The notes under the pieces: model-generated | What the model was told of the DNA's origin: nothing | Database searches by the model: none | Seen by the model: the letters and a program-made list of their open reading frames with translations, nothing else | Origin: Dolomedes plantarius | Taxonomy: Eukaryota; Arthropoda; Arachnida; Araneae; Dolomedidae | Direction of reading: 5' to 3' | DNA: 64,000 bases | Assembly: GCA_907164885.2 (NCBI GenBank) | Contig: OU015496.1 | Location: 135,335,820-135,399,819 of the forward strand | Translations under genes and position numbers: made by a program | Part shown: piece by piece, positions 32,536-43,799 of the stretch | How positions within the stretch are numbered: position 1 is the stretch's first letter | Layout: every line of letters starts with the position of its first letter

Positions 32536-32599
32536 TTTTATTGACAAAATTATTCCAGAGTTTGGCGAAGAAAATAAAGTATGTACAATTATCCTCTAG
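31835..32599 (+). pseudogene. Tc1 transposase, C-terminally truncated (DD34E family)
   Basis: The start is the Met of MPRRKQRSSF. Residues 1-120 carry the paired helix-turn-helix DNA-binding region (EFDRGRIVAYRDCGLPFREI), followed by FTDESRF with the first catalytic Asp and the VWGGIGY block. Homology ends after SEVLEP; the second Asp and the Glu are missing and the last ~20 codons come from unrelated flanking DNA. The product could bind termini but not catalyse transposition. An open stretch of 49 codons upstream of the Met is shared by all three copies. Confidence 0.85.
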
Positions 32600-32689
32600 G
32601 ACTATCCTTAGGTATACTACTACTTTATAATATCTCATTACTTATAACAAAAATTTGATAGAGTGAACCATTGTATCCGATTTCTTGTT

Positions 32690-33400
32690 AGAATCGGTAC
32701 TAACTGTAGGATTTTATGCTCCGGAATAACTACAAAACACAGCATACTGACTGAGCACACTTCTTAGTAAATAAATTTATTCTCGATCTGGTTTCATGGC
32801 TTGGAAATCATATTCAGTGGCAAGAAGTTTTGTAAAATGTAATTTGTCCAATCTCCAATTTCTCTATTATATCTGTGCGTACTGGAAGATTTTATGTTCC
32901 CGACTATCTATCTACAAAGGGCAGCATTCTAACTAAGTCCAGTTCTTAATAATAATGATAATAATGGAGCTATTTCATGATCCAGTGCCTGTGCGTTGCA
33001 TAAGCCTATTCAGGGGAAATAAATTTTGTAAAATGTAATCTGTCCAATCTCCATTTCCTTTATTATATCTGTTCGTAGTGAAAGATTTTATGTTCCAGCG
33101 AAACTACAAAATGCAGCTTTCTAACTGATCCCCCTTCTTAATAAATGAATTTATTCCCGATACAATGTCTGGGGGTAACATGATCATATTCAATGACACG
33201 ATGTTTTGTAAAATTCAATACGTTAAATCTTTGGTTTCTATTTGGAATCTGTACGCAGTGCAATATTTTATGTTCCAGAAGAACTACAAAATCCAGCTTT
33301 CTAGCTGATCCCCCTTCTTAACAAATTAATTTATTCCCTATCTGGTGTCTATGCATATTCAGTGGCAAAAAGTTTTGTAAAATGTAATGTCCATAAAATT
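32690..33400. repeat. Tandem array, ~180-195 bp unit, about 4 copies
   Basis: The motif (A/G)(G/T)ATTTTATG(T/C)TCC recurs near 32708, 32888, 33085 and 33263, each followed by ACTACAAAA..CAGC and AATTTATTC blocks. Units are diverged and non-coding. Confidence 0.8.
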
Positions 33401-33706
33401 TGTACAGTAAAGTATTACAACAAAAAAAACATTATATTGCTTTATCAAATTTTCAAATGTGTTAGGGTATTGTTTTACAAGCGATACATTTATCATCAAC
33501 GTTTAATATGTATCATAGTTCCTTTATATATTAATATTCATCTCTTCATTTTGTTGTTACCATTGTCATTTTTGTAAATATTTCTCCCGTCTGACTGTTA
33601 TACTAAAATCAATACACATTTGCGAATGGGTTAGCAATTAGCATTGTTTTACCAACAATACATATCCTCAAAATTGAAAATGTATCATAGTTCCTTCATC
33701 TATTAA

Positions 33707-34461
33707 GGGGACAGAGGACTTTCAAAATTGTGAAATTTGTCCAAAAATTCGATTTTTTTCACTTTATTGAATTGTGAAACTACGGATGAGTAGGAATGTG
33801 TTGCAAAAATAATTTTTAATTTCTGTGATTACTTTCCTAGTTACTGTGATTACTTTCCTGATTACTTTCCTAGGCATTTGTATTTAATTTAGATATTATG
33901 TGGTTACTAATAGCAATAACTTTAAATGTGTTTTTCTCAAAATAAAAATTTTCATGTCATACGAATTCGTATTCAAACTGCTCCGGGCGTATTTCTAATT
34001 ATCGTATTGCTTTGAAATTTAAGTTTTATATACTTAACTGTATATCAAATAAATCTTATTGTAAATAATTATGCTTCAGAATTTCTAAATTTTGTACTTG
34101 AAAAGATGATTTATAGGTATTTTGCTTAATAAAAAGGATGCTTTCACTATTATTAATTTTTTTCTGTTTATATTTTTAATGAATGCTTAAAATAAGCAAT
34201 AAGTTTCATTGTTAGTTCTATAAGGTATCCTGTAAATAAAAATTACCATATTATACACAAAAGAAATGCGCATGGAACATTTTTAATTAGGCCAATTTTT
34301 TATATAATTAATAATTAGTAATTCATAATTCATAAATTATTAATATTTCATCTTTAAATTTTAACCACTTTTACATATCTATGGTACTAATCACATATTC
34401 AAATTTCAAGCAAATCCATTCAAAACAAAAAAAAAGTTGGGTTTGAAGGTCCACTGTCCCC
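33707..34461. mobile_element. TTAA-type MITE (755 bp), piggyBac-like
   Basis: The ends GGGGACAGAGGAC.TTCAAA and its imperfect complement are flanked by TTAA on both sides (33703-33706, 34462-34465). Exact TTAA duplication is the hallmark of piggyBac-type transposition. It is AT-rich and non-coding. Its right end resembles that of 43015-43674. Confidence 0.75.
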
Positions 34462-35016
34462 TTAATCTAAATTTCTTCGTTTTATTGTTACCATTATCGG
34501 TAGTGAAAATATTTATTCCGTCAAATTGTTAAGGAAAAATCAATGTGCATTTGCGAATGAGTTAGCAATGGGATTTGTTTTACCAACAATACAGTTTTCA
34601 TCAACGTTGAAAATGTATCACAATTCCTTCACATCATAATCTACATCTCTTCATTTCATTGTTACCATTATCTGTTCTGAAAATGTTTCTTCGTTTGATC
34701 GTTATGGTAAATACAATACACATTTGTGTACACACTTGCAAATGGGTCAGCAATGTGCACTGTTTCATCAACAATTAAGTTATCATCAACGTTGAAAATG
34801 TATCATATTTCCATCATACTATATTAATCTAAATGTCTTCATTTTATTGTTACCATTATAGGTTGTGAAAATATTTCTTCTGTCTAATTGTTAAGGTAAA
34901 ATCAATGTACATTTGCGAATGGGTTAGCAATGCAATTTGTTTTGCCAACAATACAGTTTTCATCAGCGCTGAAAATGTATCATAATTCCTTCACATATTA
35001 ATCTACATGTTTTCAT

Positions 35017-35681
35017 CAAAAACATGTAGATTTTTTTATTTAATCGCTGTAGCTGCAAAAATGTTTATACATTTGGGAATGTTTTAGAAATCACATAAAA
35101 GTTAGTGTATAGGCAATAGTGTAAACAAATGTATAATTGTGTAAATAATTAGGTTAAATTGTATTGTTATGTTTTAATAGAAAGTCAAGATTAAATATTT
35201 TAGTTGGTATCAATTGAAATTTGTATTATTGTACGTATGTGAATGTATTAGAGGAAATTGTTTTTATGTGGGTGTATTTACGTAATTGTTAGGTTAAATT
35301 GTATTGTCATGTTGATATGTATGTATATAAATTTGATGTAATTATGAAAAAATAATAATGTGAAATAGTAATAATTGTGTAATGATATTGTAAGCATTCT
35401 AATGCAATCTGTAAAAGTAAGCAAAAAATAATACGAAGAAGAAGGAAAAAGAAAGAAAAAAAACAGGGAAAAGTGAACATCGGATTGATGGTTGCCACTA
35501 ACTGCTAAATTTTAAAAACAATTTTGTTAATAAATTATTAGACGGTCTTCGGCTTAGGGTCTGGGGTTGAAGGCCCCGGTGTCCTTGAGCCAGTGTGTCC
35601 CAGTTGAGCAGGATTGCGCTCGGGACGATTAGTTAACAGTTTTCCCGTATACCTTAACGGTTGGACGGGCATTCAATTGAT
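35017..35681. mobile_element. Unidentified insertion with 15 bp target duplication
   Basis: TCTACATGTTTTCAT occurs at 35002-35016 and again at 35682-35696, duplicated from one satellite unit around 665 bp of foreign DNA. A duplication of this length suggests target-primed (LINE/SINE-type) insertion. The inserted DNA is AT-rich except for a GC-rich ~130 bp end (35545-35675). No coding frame or Pol III box was recognised. Confidence 0.6.
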
Positions 35682-36518
35682 TCTACATGTTTTCATTTTA
35701 TTGTTACCATTATCAGTTCTGAAAATATTTCTTCCGTTTGATTGTTGTGGTAAATACAATACACATTTGCGGAAGGGTCAGCCATGTGCACTGTTTTACC
35801 AACAATATATTTATCTTCAAAATTGAAAATGTGTCATAGTTCCTTCATATATTAATCTAAATCTTTTCATTTTATTGTTACCATTATCGGTTCTGAAGAT
35901 ATTTCTTCTTTCTGATTGTTAAGGTAAAATTAATGTACATTTGCGAATGGGTTAGCAATGGGATTTGATTTACAAACAATACAGTTTTCATCAACGTTGA
36001 AAATGTATAATAGTTCCTTCATACATAAATCTACATCTCTTCATTTTCTTGTTACCATTGTCGGCTTTGTAAATATTTCTTCCTTTTGATAGTCATGGTA
36101 AAATAAATGCCCTTTTGCAAATGTGTTAGCAATGTGCATTGTTTTACCAAAATATAGTTATCAACGTTGAAAATGTATCATATCCTTCATATATTATTCT
36201 ACATCTCTTCAGTTTATTGTTGCCAATGTCAGTACTGTAAATATTCCTCTCTTTTGATTGTCAAGGTAAATAAAATCAATGCACATCGCTGCTCCAAGAC
36301 AGATAACCTAACAAACACTTAATTTAATGACATTATGTAATGAAGATAAATATTTACATAAAAATTTATGAACATAAGTCTGCATAAAAGAATGGACGTA
36401 AACTAAACTCGTTAGTGTATATTTAGTTATAACTTTAAAAAATCTAACTCTATGTGTTTCGTGTATGTATTTTGATAATGATAAAAATAAATTATATAAA
36501 TATTTTCATAGTTAATGA

Positions 36519-36623
<105 letters not shown>

Positions 36624-36639
36624 GAGGGGGGTAACGGAA

Positions 36640-38089
36640 TTCATGATTGGGAGAGGATATACCATAAAATTCTTTTCGAACATAGCTAATTACGTATTGA
36701 AATACTGGATTTGTCTTACTTACAGTCACATATTCAATTTATGCATTAAAAACGTAGTTTATGGCTATTCTTTTCCTTGGTTATTAAATTTCCTACTCTC
36801 TACTTTTGCCCTGCAAAGATTTCTTTTTCTCTTCTTTTTTTTTCGTAATTTTGTTCGATTTGACAGCTGACAGATAATAAATTCAAAATGGTGTTTTTAT
36901 AGCACACTAGGTGGCGCCTCTTGTCCACATATTTGCATTTCCACGTTGGAAAAACGCTGGGTAAAATACACTAGTAATAGTGTAAAGTAAATTTCCTTTT
37001 TTTATTTGCATGAAGAGTCGAGGTTAGCTGGGATCTCTAGAGTGTTATCTACTTTAAAGAAAAAAAATCACAAAAAGTTGTCACGCAGAAAGTTGACTCG
37101 TTGAAAAGCACCAAATTCGGATCTATGCACGTTTTAAAGTTTTTCACTCCACTCCTAGATTCACACACACAGACACTCGCACACACAAGGCTGTTACTTA
37201 TTTTTAATGGGTCATGAGAAAGACTATAAATTTGGGATCCTAATTTGTTTAAATAATAATACAGAAAATATGTAAAAAGTAAGAAAAATTCTTAAAAAAG
37301 CAAAATTTAAAAATCTGATAAAAAATTTAAATTTAATTTCGGTATATAAAGTCTTCTTACATACGAAGTAGTAGATACAGGTCCGCGTATAGAGTTTTCC
37401 GGATCCTAGTCATACAACTGAAAGACAGTGCCCTTCATATAAAAACAAGAAACAGGGTGAAATTCACTTTTTTTAAAAATCACATTTTTGAATTTGTGTT
37501 AATTTATATTATTATTTTACGTGGTACAATAAAATATAAAATGAAAATAAAAAATCAGCATTAAATTATTTTAAGAAATTTAGCATTTTTGATTTCTAAA
37601 TTTGACATCTGTAATTTTAATAATTTTTTCATAACGAAGAGTTTTAAGAATACCCTTTCCTTTGTACGGTACTGTCAGTGCGTTTTGTTTTTATTCCGAA
37701 AGACTAATTGATAATAATTTACAAGTTTCAGTACTCAAAATGAACGCTCCTCTTCGGTATTGCTGATTGATAATGCTAAAAACAATCTGAAAATAATTAC
37801 GACACTATGAAATGTGAACATAATTTTTGTGTTCGAATATAAAATTCAGTTTTTCAGAAGCAGTGACATCATTCTAGACTTTCTTTATTCCATTTTCACT
37901 TTCAATTCTTCAACATTTACATATTTACTAGGAGTTGCCTCAATATAAATTTTACAATGCATGAATGTTACATCGCTATAATCAAATACTAATATAAATT
38001 TACTTTACATATCTTACTGTACATCACCTCCTGTACACATAACACAAACTACTCTAGCACAAAGGGTCAAAAATATTTTCAATCTAAAA
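36640..38089. other. Non-coding DNA with one CTCF-like motif
   Basis: ACACTAGGTGGCGC at 36904-36917 fits the conserved animal CTCF core at all but the first position. Nothing else is recognised; a short CA-rich run lies near 37165. Confidence 0.3.
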
Positions 38090-39580
38090 GCTTCACACCC
38101 TTCTTTAAAATATTGGGTTCTAAGCAACCAAAGCAATGATATTCACAAACTTATATTGTGGAATTTAGTTTATAGTGAACTAATTATACACCTTTTGTGA
38201 AGAGCGGGAGAAAGCATATTTCATTATCATCATTTCCTTAAATAAACTCTTTCAAAATCAACGCTAGAAAGTCTTCGGTTCTAAGCAAACATTGCAATGG
38301 TACTCATAAACATATATTGTGGAATTTAGTTTACAGGAAACTAATTATACACTTGTTTTTGAAGAGGGAGACAAAGCATATTTCATCTTCGTTATTTCCT
38401 TAAATAAACTCTTTCATCATCAACGCTTTAAAGTTTTGGGTTCTTAGCAACCATATCAATGTTACTCACAAACTTATATTGTGGAATTTAATTTATAGGG
38501 AACTAATAATATACCTATTTTTTAAGAACGTGACAAAGCATATTTCATCTTTATTATTTCCTTACATAAACTCTTTCAGCATCAACGCTTTTGTGGTTCT
38601 AAGTTACCATAACAATGGTTCCCATAAACGTATATTGTAGAATTTAATTTATAGAGAACTAATTATATACCTGCTTTTGAAGAGCGAGACAAAGCATATT
38701 TCATCTTCATTATTTTCTTAAATAAACTCTTTCAGTATCAACGCTTTAAAGTTTTGGGTTCTAAGCAGCCATATCAATGGTACTCAGAAACTTATACTTT
38801 GGAATTTAATTTATAGGGAACTAATTATGTATACCTGTTTCTGGATAGAGATACAAAGCATATTTCATCTTCATTATTTCCTTACATAAACTTTTTCAGC
38901 ATCAACGATTTAAAGTTTTGGGTTCTAAGCAACTATAACAATGGTACTCACAAACTTATATTGTGGAATTTAATTTATAGGGAATAATTATACTATACAT
39001 GTTTCTGAAGAGAGCGACAAAGCATATTTCATCTTCATTATTTCCATGTATAAACACTTTCAGCATCAACGCTTTAAAGTTTTGGGTTCTAAGCAACTAT
39101 ATCAATGTTACTCACAAACTTATATAGTGTAATTTAATTTATGGGGAACTAATTATGTACCCACTTTTGAAGAACGTGACAAAGCATATTTCATCTTTAT
39201 TATTTCCTTACATAAACTATTTCAGCATCAACACTTTTGTGGTTCTAAGTAACCATAACAATGGCACTCATAAACTTATAATTTATAAAAAGCTAATTAT
39301 ATACCTGCTTTTGAAGAGCGAGACAAAGCATATTTCATCTATATTATTTCCTAAAATAAATTATTTCAGCATCAAAGTTTCTGTGGTTCTAAGTAACCAT
39401 AACAATGGTACTAATAAACTTATATTGTAGAATTTAATTTATAGGGAACTAATTATACCTGTTTATGAAGAGCGAGACAAAGCCTATTTGATCTTCATTA
39501 TTAACTTAAATAAACTCTTTCATCATCAACGCTTTAAAGTTTTGAGTTCTAAGCAAGCATATCAATGGTACTCTCAAACG
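38090..39580. repeat. Third tandem array, ~160 bp unit, about 9-10 copies
   Basis: GGTTCTAAG(C/T) recurs at about 38115, 38277, 38439, 38595, 38756, 38920, 39084, 39241, 39385 and 39544 (spacing 144-165 bp). Each unit also has GACAAAGCATATTTCATCTT and a TTATAGGGAACTAATTAT block. It is unrelated in sequence to the two preceding arrays. Confidence 0.9.
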
Positions 39581-40800
39581 TAAAAATGTTCATAATATTT
39601 TCAAAGATAATTTTTTTCCCTTCCCGAGGCAAAAAATGTGTGCGCAAACCTGTGAAATCTTCCATCCTACTTTCTTTTCCTTTTGCAGTCGAAGAAGGTG
39701 TAAATATAACTGATGAACTGCCAAACACTGTTTTTTTAATTCGCAGAGGAAGATGGACTTGCAGAGGAACTTAATGATTTTTCCGCCCTCAGGACTCAGT
39801 CGATCATTTTCTGTCAATAAGTTCATGAAACTGTGACCTTAAGTACTTTCAGTCATTTTTTTTCTCTCTTTCTTTTTATTGCATTGAAATCTCTTGTAGA
39901 AGAAATGTATATTCGTGATTTTTTTCTCTCATAGGGACGTTAAAACAGTCTGACTTCGTTAAAAAAATATTCCCTTTCTAAATTGGATAGATTTTTTTTT
40001 TCTTTTACCATATTGCATGCCTAAACATGCACTATGATTATATACGCGTGTTTATAAATGTGTATGCGAAAACAGATTTACACTGTTTTCAAAATGATTC
40101 AACGACTTGTATAAAAGTGAATTTTTTGTTTGTTTAGATATTGCTATGTTTATTCACCGAACTTAATCGTTGGAGCGATTGCAGTTTACATAATCCATTG
40201 TTGGCTGGTTCAACAATAAGTAGCTACATGCTTGGACCGTACAACAAACACAACTTTTATTTATTTGGAGAAGATTGGAGGCATGATTGATCCATAGACA
40301 CGATTTTGTAGAATTTACAAGAATTAGTGGAACGATTTAGTCGATACTCGTCCATTTAAATAGACAGCTTACAGAGTACTGAATTTCAATAACGGATGGC
40401 GCCACACGTGACATCACTTTGACATTTAGACAGGTTTATTACAATAATTAGGAATATAATTGAGAGTATGTGTATCCAAACATATTACCAAACATATTAC
40501 ATGAGATGGATAAACCACTCGTTAGGAATAAACTACATGCATACAGTTTCTTGCAGTAGTTTGTACGTATTCTACTTAATATCTGAAAATGTATTTGATT
40601 GCCCATAATATTTAAAACTAATTAAAAGTGATTTCAATGATTTTGATCTAAAACTAATCAAAAATTATTTTAAATTCTGAGTTGCGTGTACCCAAGGCCG
40701 AGTTAAGCAATCGTCTTTAGGGAATGCAGCCCAAAAGCCTGTGCCATCTGCGAGGTCTTAAAAAGATAGAGGAAAGACGAAATTAAATCAGACAAACACG
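39581..40800. other. Non-coding DNA, nothing recognised
   Basis: No transposon boundary, RNA gene or convincing frame was found. Confidence 0.5.
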
Positions 40801-40802
40801 TG

Positions 40803-41155
40803 AATCTTGTTGTTGTTGCTTATCCCACTTGACCGACAACAACATCAGATCATGTCCCGAAGACTATGGGCGATGAAGGTGCGGCTCCTGTTTTAACTGG
40901 CACCACAAAGTTCGGAGACCGACTCGACCAAAGGACCAGTCCCGCAATTTTTAACCAAGTGACGAGACCAGAACACTTAACCCCGCACCTCCACTGATAA
41001 TTTTGAGAACTTGGAGGACATTGAAGCCACGACAGATTTTACGTACCCCAACCGCCATTAGTGTACACGGCAATGGATTTGACAGAGATGAGCATCGAAC
41101 TAGTGACTTTCAGATCACTAGCTCGCTCCTCTTGCCAACTGGGTCACTGCGTCCT
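40803..41155 (-). mobile_element. tRNA-type SINE, diverged copy
   Basis: On the minus strand the head reads GTGACCCAGTTGGCAAGAG (A-box-like), an anticodon-arm-like CTAGTGATCTGAAAGTCACT and AGTTCGATGC (B box). The body shares ACGTAAAATC and AGGAGCCGCAC with 14388-14716, and the tail is CAACAACAACAAG at 40803-40815. The head differs from the 14.4 kb copy, so the family may have swapped heads. Confidence 0.65.
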
Positions 41156-41168
41156 TATGAATATTTAA

Positions 41169-41401
41169 AGGCTTCTCATAGCTACACCCTTTTAGCACAC
41201 AATGGATTTACTTCTCCATTCCCCAATGTCGAAATAGCTTTGCGTATGATAACTAATGCGACTGGAGAAAGGAATTTCTTTAAGATGAACCATTTTAAGA
41301 AGGCATACAGATCGACAATAGAACTAGATAGGCTCGACCAACCTGCTCTTAGGACAATTGAAAATTTTATTCTAAAGGACTTACAATTTATCGATGTTTA
41401 A
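41169..41401 (+). pseudogene. hAT-type transposase C-terminal dimerisation fragment
   Basis: The frame encodes FPNVEIALRMITNATGERNF, FKKAYRSTI and LRTIENFILKDLQF. This follows the pattern of the hAT dimerisation domain in ZMYM-like/hAT proteins (FPN..IALR....TGERSFS.L..IK...RST....RL..LALLSIE). The first residues lie close to the SINE end. The catalytic core is absent and the fragment is short, so the call rests on one domain. Confidence 0.55.
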
Positions 41402-42306
41402 GGGGTAATTTGTTGCTAGCAAAGAAAATGGTTCAATTTTTCTTATTGTTAACCTCGTAAGAATAAATCTATTTTTGCTTTTAACTTCTATTTTGCTTTT
41501 TTGAAAATACCGAGTGATTCAAAAGCTCTCACACTAGCATTAGAAATTAACAATAACAACAAAAACAACTATAACAGATGACATAGTTGCATTGACATAA
41601 CTATACATCTATAAAAATTAGAAAATATTAAGACGTAGTGGATATATTAAAATCAACATTTGTCAAACAACTTACGCCCAATCCGACATTACTGGGGGCC
41701 TCCTTGTACCAAAACCCCAGAGGCCTACAATGTCTTAATCCTGCCTGCATGTACCAGGCCAATTAGATACTTACATCGCGTCACAAGAAATGACTGCCTT
41801 CACCAATATTACAACACTGAGAGGTACTTAAAAAAATTAAAACAAAAAATTATGAAGTGAAAAGCACTTAAAATATAACGAACGTCACTTAGCAATAAAA
41901 CTGCAAGGTACTTACAAACTTCATCAAACAAGAGGAAACGGCCAATTATCGCTTTTTTTTTAAATGGGTGGGTGCCAGTATAACGACCACTTGCCAGGTC
42001 ACGAATTCGAATTCGCTTTTCACAGCTTATGAAGGAAGTGAGTGTTCTATCAACTGAACTATAAAATCGATATGAGCAACTGCTATTTTTTAATGACTTA
42101 ACGGATGCGTGAATATATATTGCACGTTAAAAATTCACCATGTCAATATGCAATAGTGCACAGCAATGAATTTTTCCTTTATATATCCGCACAGTTTTAA
42201 ATAAGTTTCTTACCTGAGTCAGAAGTCTAAAGTTTCTTAGTATATTAGCAAGATGCGCTGAACATTCGGGGAAGATATAAGCAGAATTTTGACGCCAGGT
42301 AATGTA
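41402..42306. other. Non-coding DNA
   Basis: A frame at 41660-41860 has no recognised domain. Nothing else is supported. Confidence 0.4.
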
Positions 42307-42665
42307 CAAGGTGCGCCCATAAAGTAACCGGACAATTCTTTATAAATAAGAAAAATATGACCTTCAAATAAATTTATCTCCTTCAAAATAATCGCCAAAG
42401 GAGTCTATACAATTTTTCCAATGTTTCTTCAAGCCATCGAAACACTGTTTATAAGCGTTGGAACTAACCGTTCGCAAAATATGCGTAACATTTGATTTGA
42501 TATCCGAGACGTTTTCAAATCTCTGTCCTTTTATGGCCATCTTAAGATTCAGAAAAAGGAAAAAAATCAGCAGGCGATAAGTCGAGATAATATGGTGGGT
42601 AATTTATCACTCTAATTGAATGCCTAGCAAGATATTGTTGTACAGAAATCGCTGTATAACTCCCT
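42307..42665 (-). pseudogene. Mariner 3' fragment with terminal repeat
   Basis: The plus-strand terminus CAAGGTGCGCCCATAAAGTA follows a TA at 42305-42306. On the minus strand the decayed coding sequence shows YYLDLSPADFFPF (the third catalytic Asp of mariner, normally YSPDLAPSDF), a MAIKGQRFENVSDI block and HWKNCIDSFGDYFEGDKF before the stop. A frameshift follows the ADFFPF motif. Only about the last 110 codons and the 3' end remain. Confidence 0.7.
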
Positions 42666-43014
42666 TTTTTAACATTTGCTTTGATTTATTTTATTGTAAA
42701 AAGTGCATTTAAAATTGCATTTTTTAAAAATTGATTGGTTTCTATTTACATGCATGATGCCTTTAACTTACTGTTTTAATAAATATTTATTTTTACAAAT
42801 TGAATAACTAGAATAGATAGTGTGGCGTTTATTAGAATCCACGCTACCATACAATTTTTGAATACGCGACCAGCGCAGGGTTAAATCCTCCAAAAACCAG
42901 GGCTATGTTATTCAAAATCTGGCTTAATATTAACCTACCTAGGATACCTTGCCATTCTACTTAATATAGGGTATACTTCCAAAAGACATATTTATATTTT
43001 TTTTGTAGTATTAA

Positions 43015-43674
43015 GGGAACATAAACCTTTAACTTCGAATTTTTTAATTTTCAATTTTTAACTCTATATAAAGATTAAGAATAATTAATAGTCTGTTTTA
43101 CTGCATTGAAGACTCTTAGAATTCAAAACAAAGGACTTATTGGCAGAATAATGCCTTTTCTTTCAAAAACTTTTCAAAAATGCCCGGATTATTCAAAATG
43201 CTCCATGCGCATTCCATATCATTTAAAAAACGTTAATTTTCTTAATATAAGTCTACCATATGTATATAAACATAACTGTGCATTGAATGTTTTTTGAATT
43301 AAAAGCCATATTTTTAATCTGTCTGTTATTTTTTTTTTAATTTTCCCTGTTTTGGCTTCATTTCATGGTGTACAAATCTGAAAAATAGCTATTGTTTCAA
43401 TGAATTTCGCACAGTTTTGTGACAAACACTTCCATTAACAATTTTGAGAAATATGTTAGAAACCAGAAGAAAATTGAATGCGCATAAAGCACTTTAAAGT
43501 TCTCGCAGTTTTGAAAAATTTTTTGAAAATAGCCCTTATACTTCCACAAACTATTTATTTGCAAATTCTAATTGCCTTTAATGAATTAAAATACAATATT
43601 AATTATTCTCATTTTATATAGAGTGTAAAATTTTAAAATAATGCAAAAAATTGGGTTTAAGGTCCCTTGTTCCC
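43015..43674. mobile_element. TTAA-type MITE (660 bp), piggyBac-like
   Basis: The ends GGGAACA... and ...TGTTCCC are flanked by TTAA at 43011-43014 and 43675-43678. Subterminal blocks (ACCTTTAA / TTTAAGGTC) and the TTGGGTTTAAGG block near the right end resemble the MITE at 33707-34461. It has no coding capacity. Confidence 0.7.
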
Positions 43675-43799
43675 TTAACCACTACTGCAAAGGATGCTGA
43701 ATAATTTAACCTTTAACTTACGGGGCCCATTTTTCCGAATCCTCTTTAGAACGGAAAATTTCATACCCCCTTTGTGAGAAGGGCCATTAACGGGGTTTT

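Larger units (their letters stand above)
33470..36290. repeat. Second tandem array, ~175 bp unit, interrupted
   Basis: GTTACCATTATC and its variants recur at about 33555, 34488, 34661, 34849, 35703, 35878, 36051 and 36219, with TTTGCGAATGGGTTAGCAATG and ATCAACGTTGAAAATGTATC blocks in most units. Within the uninterrupted parts the spacing is 168-188 bp. The array is opened by a TTAA-type MITE (33707-34461) and by an unidentified insertion (35017-35681). Confidence 0.85.
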
